From: Bugulina stolonifera
Taxonomy: Eukaryota > Bryozoa > Gymnolaemata > Cheilostomatida > Bugulidae
Direction: 5' to 3'
Assembly (NCBI GenBank): GCA_935421135.1
Contig: OW285187.1
Location: forward strand, 35,032,818-35,096,817
DNA: 64,000 bases
Of this stretch, positions 13,501 through 24,000 are shown piece by piece; positions within the stretch are counted from its first letter, which is position 1, and each line of letters starts with the position of its first letter. Made by a program: the position numbers and the translations under genes. The notes beneath the pieces are model-generated. The model worked only from the letters and a program-made list of their open reading frames with translations, searched no databases and had not been told where the DNA came from.

Positions 13501-16500
13501 AGGAAGCTCTGATCGGGAGCTAGTGTCAAGTAATTTGTTGAGTGGTACACCATCCATAGATTTAATGTCGGGCATCAACTGCTCCCAACTGCCAGCAAGT
13601 GGTTTGGGTGGATGGCTAGACTTCAATTCCGTATCAGTAATGTTCAGAGAGAGTAGTTTGGTCATCAACTAAATAAACAAATAAACAAGGCTACTCAGAA
13701 AAAGCCAGCTACTCGGGGATCCCAAATATATGGAATCTGGTTTTCTAACAAACATTAGATCTACAAGGATAACCGGTATTACGGTATTGGTTGATATTGG
13801 TTGATATTGGTTACTACGATCAACTGGTATTTCCGCTAACAAGTGTGTAAACTTGGCAAGTTGCCAAGGAGCTAATGTGATTTTACCAAATGACCTGAGT
13901 AAGCAGGTCTCACATCTGACCTACGGCGAAGTAGTCTGCATTTAACCAATCAGAATTACGAACAAGGTATTTGTCACATAAATAGGTCATGTTTATAAAC
14001 AGAGCAGTTATTAGTGGGTTGGCGTTATATGATCAGCTGATTGGATCCAGCCGTAAGTAATGAGTAATAATGCCATTCATTGCCGCTAAGCCACAATCAC
14101 AAACCAAATGCATGTCATTAGCATCACTCTACTCCAGCACTAACCTTGCAGACTTGAACTCCGTTAGCTCGGACAAAAGTTCGCTCATTCATCTTCTGCA
14201 TGTCATCTTTGAACGTACTGTAGAGATCATTCAGTTTCTCCGCTGACATGGTGGTGCTGCTCCTCACTGGTGGTGCTGCAGAGATCTGTTTGTAACTCTT
14301 AGACCAGCCGCCACCTCTTGCCGCAGAAGGCTTGGCGGGAGAGCAAGCCCATGGTAACATTGACGATTTAGTAGGTAGTCTGTGATAGGGTTGTGAGCTA
14401 AATGGAGGCGCTGAGAATACTGTTGGTTGAGAAGCGCTGGGGGCGCTGCTAGAGCTCGTGGAATGTGTAGTACTGTGCTGATAAATAGTCTGAGAGGGGA
14501 GAAGTGCTGAAGGTGGATGTATGTGTGGTAGGTCAGACCTGGCCATAGCTCTCTGTAAACATCGATACGTGTGGATACAAAATTGTACATAACTTGGGGT
14601 ATTATTCATGACTGCTCTGACCCTGCTCCACTCAACCCACCAGAGTCAACTGTAGACACAATCACAACAATATCTACATGCCGACGTCATTTGAACATAA
14701 TGTAGAGGAAAGTCACTTGAAAACTCCATAAAACTATCTATTGGATCGAAATTCAGCCGGGTAGGGCATGCTGCTGAGAGCCAATTAAAATAGATATAGA
14801 AATACAATGTACAATTGGTGAAAATCTTACTCGTAAATGGGGTCCTGACATTGTCGTTAGCCAATACAGTCATTCTGAGCATAGTATACATTTAAAACTG
14901 ATAGAGCTGGTCCCGCAAAGAATGGTTGGAAACTGAGGGCTTCATACACGATTTTGAGACTGGAACACACTTTGGGAGGGGAGGAGGGGGGGGGGGCTTC
15001 AAGATGAAATTTCCAGTTGCACTTTAACCATCTATTATCCAACTGTTATTGGCTGACAGTAGATGACTTATTAGTGGCCAGTAAATAAGTAGTACCTACA
15101 TGTACGTATATGTACACAACTCTAATTATAACATGAGCATACGTGAGCTCTGTAGTATAATGTGAGATCTGTAGTATAACTGACGCTATGAGTAAGCCAC
15201 ATTGTATAAATTACTGATAAAACAATCACAAAAGGTAAAAAGAGTCATTGTGAACAAAGACAGCTGTACCAAGCTGTAATCTATTCAACACAACAAAGGA
15301 TATCTGCAGCTTTTTACAACTACTTAATACAAGTGAGTGCAAACTGCAATCCTAATCAATCAAGCTACAATCTGGGTCCTCAACTGGACCTGCGCATAAA
15401 CTGATAGGCAAAAAAGTGAAAATTTCAAATATGATGACTAAATAGTTTCTCATTAGAGCCAATGATCTTTTTTTGGTGAATATAATAATATATTAAAGGG
15501 GAAAATCACAAATTTTGAAGTGATTCTAAAGTGATAGTTCGAAATCTGGCGGTTCCAGACGTCATTTCCACAAATACCAAAATCCGCGTTTTTATCCAAA
15601 AAATCGGTTTATCTGATTGGTCATGGGCGCATCCTTGTTGGTAGTCTAAGATCTGCAGACTTACACCGATATGCGAGGTGATTAATATATGCCCCGTTAA
15701 ATCCACTATATTGCTATAGCCGTGCTGTTTCCGGTAAGTTTGCGCATTCACAGTTTACTGGTTTGCGACAGCCACTTGTGTTTTTTAGTAATTTCCAAAG
15801 TTTTCTGCTACTTACACTTGCTTGTTTTTTATACTGACTAATATAGCTCACGGCATATTCTACAATGCATATTTATCCGTCGGTAAGAAATCAAATCAAG
15901 TTATATTATAATAAGTATTTGTTCATTCTTTTCTAATCCTACTAGATTATTTCCCACCGACTCTGACTGACAGTCACTGCAGTTTCACTGAACTATAAAA
16001 AAACGCTAGTTTCAATTTGTTTAAAATAATTATTTATTATCAATTATGTTTGTTTTTATTTACTTATGCACGTAATTAATTAATAACTATTCTACCATGG
16101 GTTTCATTGGTAGTTCAGCGGAGCTAGCAGTGACTCTCAGTCAGATTCGGAGCAAGTAGTGACTCTCAGTCAGATTCGGAGCTTGCAGTGACTCTCAGTC
16201 AGATACGGAGCTAGCAGTGACTCCCAGTCAGATTCAGCTAGCAGTGACTCTCAGTAAGTTTTCGTGGGAAATATAACATGAACTCAAGCTGCAATAAAAT
16301 CACTTTCATTTCTTTGGCATCAGATTGCTGTTGACTAGACACAAGACAAATGAATCACCAGTTACTGCTTACTTGCCGCTGTAAATTAATGATTAAAAGT
16401 CAAACAATCAATTGAAGGCAATGCAAATCAATATAATAATATATCATTCAATTTATTTAGTGTGTTGCTTTTACCAAAACAGGCTAAATATAAATGATGA

Positions 16501-19500
16501 AAGCTGTTAGTTGGAAATGGTAAAGCAACATTTCCAAAAAAAGACAGTTCCAGCAGGACGTTTCTCAACTGTGTAGATTACATTTATTAGAATACAACTC
16601 ACCGATAATTAAGTTTAATTAAATGAAAAAATTAATATTAAAAAGGAAAATTTATGGGTGGGGTTAGGGGTTCAAACTGTCATGGAGAGGTTTAGTTTGG
16701 AACTGTCTTTTTCCCATTGTATTGGATTGCAGTACATCACTTCACCTCCATACTTTCCTGGTGTTCTATTTCTTTCTTTACTGCCTATTTTAATTTTATT
16801 TTAATCTTGCTAATTTTCATTTCATGGCGTGCATTCAGATAAATAAAATTAAAATAAGCAGTAAGTAAGCCCAATGACTGAAAGAAAAAAACAGAGATGC
16901 CAGACTCAGTTAATTCAAGCAACATTTTATGGCCTATTAAAAGACTCGTTTCCAAAATAAAACTTGCAAACATCTCTGGAAAAAAACTAGTATCCTATGT
17001 ATGTTTGTGCAATATTATGAATCTGTTCCACAATGCTGACCATTAAGAAATTTACTTTAGCCTCAGTGACTGTGACAAACCCTATTGATACTCTTAACTA
17101 TTCTCTATAATGGCATAGGCCTATGTGACTAAGAATATTGGGCCTACACTGTGGTGACTTGGTGACTACTATATCTAACTACTACTATTACTATTGATAA
17201 TTCAACTTCTGTTGATTCTATTGATACTGTAGCTACTACTGGACCCTCTGGTACTACTGCGACAACTTACCACTTTTCTACGACTAACTATTATTGTAAC
17301 CAACTACTACTATTACTACTGCTGATTTTAACTACTTGCATGATTACTACTAATGCAACCATAACTAACTACTGAAATCACCATATTACTGCTACTACAC
17401 TGCTATCACTTTAACTTACTGCTAACTACTACTATAAGTAACTACTCCTACTGCTAATACGAACTACAGCTAACAACACAAATGGTTCTTTTATTTTGCT
17501 AGTAAACTGCTGCTGCGACGACTAATACTGACGATAGTGGGCATACTATCAATGTTGAGTTGATACTAACACATACAGCTTGTTGACTTGTGTTGTAGGA
17601 TGTTGCAGTGCCTGCTGCAGTTGGGCCACCAGATGCTGATATGCTCTCTTACTTTATTCTATGAGTTTGTAGTACTGAAGCACTAATGAGTTTTACCATG
17701 CACTAGCCGTTGCTTTCAAGAAAATGCAGTTTCATATCCATATAGCTCTTATGGTAGGTAGTTGTATGAATAACTACTCGGAATCCTGTATCTTAAACAT
17801 TGATGCTTTATCGGCAAAGAAGATTAAGAATCTCTGATACTCCTTCAGAGTCTCTAATAATTTTGAATTTGGTTATTATAGTAATTACACTTACATGAAT
17901 TATTCATTGTTACACATAAAGACTGTGTGTGTAGGCAGATCTATGTGCAAATGAAAGTAATTCACGAGACAGTCATTTCTTGGTTGCAGATAGATTCTGG
18001 TAAGATGTTCCAGACAAAATGTTATAGCCTTGGAATATCGCAAGAGACACCGATGGAGGGTAAACTATCCAGTTCATCAGGAACAACTTTAGAAAGAAAC
18101 CTCATTCATCATTGCAGTTGGTCTGGTATCCTTGCCGGCAGTCTCCTTGAGGTTAAATATTTGTCCATTGCTTTTGCATGTAGGTGCAGTAGTGGTGAAA
18201 GCTAGATAGACCTCCTGACTCCTTAGTTGGGGTTTTGGAGAAGGGGAATAAATCTAGAAAAAGCGATTTCTGTTTAAGTTTTACTGAAAAACAGAGGTTA
18301 TCTCAAATTTCTCCACTTCTGCATCTAAACAATTATTGACCTCCATGGCCTGAATCTTGCAACCATTTGCTATCAGCCATTATGTTAGCTGTCAACATAA
18401 TATGGTCAACAAGGTCAGTCTATAACTGTAGGGCTTGCCAGTGACCTCTACCTCACCAACTATGCAAGTGTTCAACTGTTGAAACCCAGGCAGTGAAGTT
18501 GAAGTTTGATCATAACACAGTCCACTCTGCACTCTGCTGGAACTTCCTCCACTTGTACACCTCTGCTCTGACTGCTCAATACTCTCTAGCACAATCTGTT
18601 GGCTATGTTATAAAACCATAGTAGCACATAAGTGCTACATGATGGTAATCATTAGTGCTTTGCCATAGATTCAGCAGTTAAAGCTATCATAGAATCCACA
18701 GGAGCCTAGCCACCTGCAGTATAATATTTTAATGTGTACTTTTAATAATACTATTACCAATGTTTTTCATGGGTAGCAGAGTGTCAGAAATTATTTCCAA
18801 TGATATTGTGTAAACCTTTTATACATGCATGTATATGTAGATATAATAAAGAATTCGTGATTACATATAATGTTTATACAAATACAGTGTGTTGTGCAAT
18901 ATGGTACCTTCAGCATGTACATGCATGTTTATTTGTCACACATAAGTTTTATAATGATAAAATGTATATTATATTACTGATACATGTACAGGTATAAATG
19001 CATTTACATTGTTGGCAGACGATGCTAAGGTCTATGTGATTGCACTGCACAGAGAACTGCAGTCAAGAAATTGAAATGAAAGTAAGGAAAACAAATACAT
19101 GTATAATTAGCATAGCATTATGTTATACGGATAATAGTATAAAGTTATCTCCCCAGGAATGGTCGATCGCCGGAAACCATAGTCTCACAAAATAGAATGG
19201 CGAAATCTCAAAAAGGAGATAACTCCTAATTTTTCAATCGTTTAGAAGGAGGTTTAATTTCACTAATTGAGGCATAAGGAGGGTCATAAAATACAAATCC
19301 TTTGTTATTAATAAAAGAACATATGTTAATTTAGTATACTGTACAATAATTGTTCGAATATCTTGTTTAGAACAGTACAAAAACTAACTTCAAAGTAGGG
19401 CACAATTTGTGAATTTCTCCTTTAACACTTCTAACTACTGGGGGTATAGAACAATATAAAACTGGGCTAATTGTTTCTACTCAGAGAGTGGGATCTGCTC

Positions 19501-20522
19501 CCTCTGCCCACTCTTATTACATATATTTGACTGGTTGGTTATAACATTACAACATGACATGTATGATGTACAGTCACATAATAAAGACATGGTTTGGCTA
19601 CAATTGCCTCCTGATACTAGGCAAACCTTCAAGTCTGAGAAAGTGTACTACTTACTACTACATGTATGTATGATAGGTCACTGTGCGATCTATCTACTAA
19701 TTATACTTCATAAATTTTAAGTTGAGCTGAATCCATAACATTGCATGATGGATTTTAGCTGATAAGGATAGCAGCAGCTATAACTAGTAGGAATAGATGC
19801 GTTACATGACATTTAATCCACGCTCATTGCTACTAAATTATTGTGGAGCAATCAAGCTTGTCAGTTGGCATAATTGTGAAGTAGATCCACTTCTATGCTC
19901 ACGACTATACCTACCAGTAGTGAGTACAGCTAGCTGCTGCTAGATACAGTACATATTGCTATTCTACTGCAGTACCTATGTAACATGGTGATTAGAAACT
20001 AAGTACAAATGTATGTAATATGTGTACATGTACATTACAGCAACTACGATCAATTTTACTATATACATTGTATATATACTGCCACTACCACTACTACTAC
20101 CACTACTACTACTACTACTGCTACTACTACTACTACTCCTACTACTACTCCCACTACTACTCCTACTACTACTACCACTACCACTACCACTACCACTACT
20201 GCTACTACTACTGCTACTACTACCGCTACTACTACTGCTGCTACTACTACTGCTACTACTACTCCTACTACCACTACTACTACTACTAATACCGCTACTA
20301 CTACTATCACTACTACTATCACTATCCCTACCACCACCACCACCACTACTACTACTACTACTACTCCTACTATTACTGTCACTGCTGCTACTACTACTGC
20401 TACCATCACTACTATCACTGCTACTACTACTACTGCTACTACTCCTACTATTACTACTACCACTACTACTACCACTACTACTGCTACTACTACTCCTACT
20501 ACTACCACTACTACTCCTACTC

Positions 20523-20559
<37 letters not shown>

Positions 20560-21017
20560 CACTACCACTACTGCTACTACTACGGCTACTACTACCGCTA
20601 CTACTACTGCTGCTACTACTACTGCTACTACTACTCCTACTACCACTACTACTACTACTAATACTGCTACTACTACTATCACTACTACTATCACTATCCC
20701 TACCACCACCACCACTACCACCACTACTACTACTACTACTACTCCTACTACTACTACTACTACTGTCACTGCTACTACTACTACTGCTACCATCACTACT
20801 ATCACTGCTACTACTACTACTGCTACTACTCCTACTACCACTACTACTACTACTAATACTGCTACTACTACTATCACTACTACTATCACTATCCCTACCA
20901 CCACCACCACCACTACTACTACTACTACTCCTACTACTACTACTACTACTGTCACTGCTACTACTACTACCGCTACCATCACTACTATCACTGCTACTAC
21001 TACTACTGCTACTACTC

Positions 21018-21057
<40 letters not shown>

Positions 21058-24000
21058 CACTACTATCACTGTTACTACTACTATACCACTACTGCTGCTA
21101 CTCTACTACTATTACCACTACAGCTACATAACCACTATCACTATTAGAATACTCGAAAGTCCAAAAAAACTACAAACTAAGATGAAAATACCCTTTTCAT
21201 GATTTCTATCTTATCCCCTTCACAGACATGTATTTGGTTGGCAATCAACATGTGAACTATGGTAATGTAGCTGGTATAGATATGTAATATCAATACTGTA
21301 CAACCAGATTCTAAGACCCGATAGATATTATCAGACATAGTAGCAGTAGTAGCAGTGCGTTTGTACAATGTATGTATGAGTAGGCTACATGTCTCGAGCA
21401 GTCAATTAATTTTAATTAATTAATTTAATTAACTAAATAAAAAAAATAATATTAAAAATGAAAATTAGTTGAAATCTGGTGGTTGGGGTTAGGAGTTTGA
21501 ACTGTCCGGTGTTGAACTGTCCGGTTTCAAAACGTCCTGTTTCGAACTGTCTTTTTCGAACAGTCGCAAATTCACCTGGAATACTGCCAAGGAGAGAGAC
21601 ATGCCCTGGACTAACCACAACTATTCATAGCAACTCAAGATGCCTAACGATCACTTCACAACTGGCATGCTGAAATGATTGTGTATCTGTAGGTATGGTT
21701 GCGTATAGACAAGTTTAGCAAATTCATGGTTCGCAAATCGTTTGTCAAAATTCACATTTAAAAATACCGGATTCTCAATGGTATGGTTATCAACCACAGT
21801 TATTAGTCCCAGACATAGACTGAGTAGGGACATATAGGCCTACATGTACCTCACCGCCACAATGCAGATATTAGCACTGGTAGGCCTTCCTAAGTACCCA
21901 GAGTTTATAAAATGTCACAAGCTCACATTCCTACTAAGTTGACCAGCGGACATCAATCACGGCAAGCCTTTGGTTGACCAGAGGTTTGGCAGGGATTAAG
22001 ATGAACCAACCATAGAAGATTAGCCCTTTACAGAACTAAGTAACTGCCAACAGTGACCGAATCCATATCTGCCCAGACGGACTTTGAAGCACCACACAGC
22101 TGGGTTACTAGCCGGTGGAATTTGTCACCTATTGGAGCTTTATTCCAGTCCGAAAAATTATTAGTTGTTAGTATAAGGATTTGCACTTGAAAAAGAAAGC
22201 TATTCTAGTGCATGTTTAGGTTTACATTAATGATTAATATGGTATACTACTGGCATACTACTGGCATACTACTGGCATACTACTGGCATACTACTGGCAT
22301 ACAAACAATTATGGTAAACAGGGTATTGTTGTGCATGCATTGGAAAAGAGGGTATTGTATATCTCAAGTGATACTGTCACCCTACCCAGCCACAAAACGT
22401 ACAGAGGTTCATAACCACAAGTGTCAGTCCCACATACAGTACAACCCAGTATATTACTAGTGCAGCCAGCTGACTGCCTGCTATATACATGTACATACAA
22501 GTCATGTACTTGTATAAGCTATGTACATGTATGTATATAATTATACTGAATCTAGACGATGCATATTACTGTCTGAAGTCATGTACATGTACATGTACCC
22601 CTATATAATGATACCAGTACACTACCAGTAGGCACATGGCATATCTAACACACAGTTATGAGCATACAGTGTGACAGTACTACTCACCTCATGTGCCACC
22701 TGTGATGGATAGAAACTGGAGCCCTCTATTGTGGGTGCAGCTGAAGGCTGTGAAGAGGTAAAACCCCGAGTCTCGGCTATACCCAGTGGGATAGAAGGTA
22801 TGTTTGCCATTGCAGAAAGGTTAGCAGGTAGCATACGCTGAGTAGTTGGTCTCATCATTGGCTCCAATGCATCGGCAGCAGGCTGATCAGTCAAGGATAC
22901 TTCACTAGTGCCCGACTCGGACAAGGGTCCGCCGCCCGCCTAAAGAGTATCACAACAAATATGCATTAGAATTGCTGAGTTTGTATACTGTGAGAGTCAT
23001 GAAGCTGTTACTTGCTCTAGTAGGCTACTAAAACTTATAGGCTACATAGACCTACATGTTGACATTAGGTCCATTCCACAGAAATATCAACATCCCAACT
23101 ATCAACAAGATAATGGTGTGACTATCATGGTGGGTGAGAGTGCATAGATGGTCAGCTGGCTGCATGACAATGTTATTGATTGCTATTAGGCCTACTGTAT
23201 GCACACCAGACTATACAAGACTTAGCCTACATGTAGAGCATGTCATTATTGTGTATACAAGTACAAGCAGGGATGAGTAGACCATCTACTGCTACTACGT
23301 CCAGTTGGAAAATCCATCTACTATTTATTATGCCTCACCTTCTGACGTAGCAGGATGCACTTTCTTGATTTACATATAGCGTTGACTTGTCCTTTATTTT
23401 TACAGACATAGCAGGCACCGCAGTCTTCCTTGCGCATACAAGGTTCACATTCTCCGCACCGCTTCCTACGTCGTCTTTTTGGTTTGTCCTTATCTGAACC
23501 CAACCCTGTTGAAGTCTCATCCATATTTAAAACTTTTGAAGTAGTTCTCACAGCGAGCAGCTCCTCAGACGGAGGAAGACCCGCTGAGATGGGTGGCACG
23601 CTAACTGGCCGAGTATGTTGTGATGAATTACCATCTTTGTTGGTAAACAGAGAGACTGATATGCCTTTGAGATCAGAAGGTAATGCTGGTTCACATGGGG
23701 CTGTTGAGAGGTTTGAGTTGGTTGTCGTATTTGCAGTAGTAATCACAGGCCTATCACGCTGCGGAAGCATCGTGTTCACTTTAGGAGCTAACCCTGCCTT
23801 CCACAAATCTTCACTGTTTGTTGGTGCAGGCATACGGTTGAATAACTCATTATAGCGAGTTTGGAAAGTCATATTGTTATCCGCATGCTGCTTATTTTTG
23901 TCTAAAGTCAAATTTTCATTTCCAGGTCTGTGTGCCGCATTCGTTTTCCACATAGAATTGTCAACTGGAAGAGTTGGTGGTGGTGGGTTGTGCGTATCGC

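Larger units (their letters stand above)
14553..22687. other. Large TET intron (8.1 kb) with repeats
   Basis: I find no convincing exon on either strand. It holds a 29-bp repeat (16120-16256), two copies of a dispersed repeat (16535-16712 and 21408-21565), a 1-kb triplet array (20082-21067), a GTTATCTCC palindrome (19144-19223) and an 11-bp array (22242-22301). A poly-G run sits at about 14985. Short open frames such as 17927-18205 have no recognisable match. Confidence 0.6.

Noticed and set aside
17927..18205. 92-residue plus-strand frame in the large TET intron
   Set aside because: No match, no splice support, length within chance.
20009..21202. Open frames of 270-400 residues of poly-Thr, poly-Leu or poly-Val
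   Set aside because: They only reflect a triplet satellite that is open in several frames on both strands.
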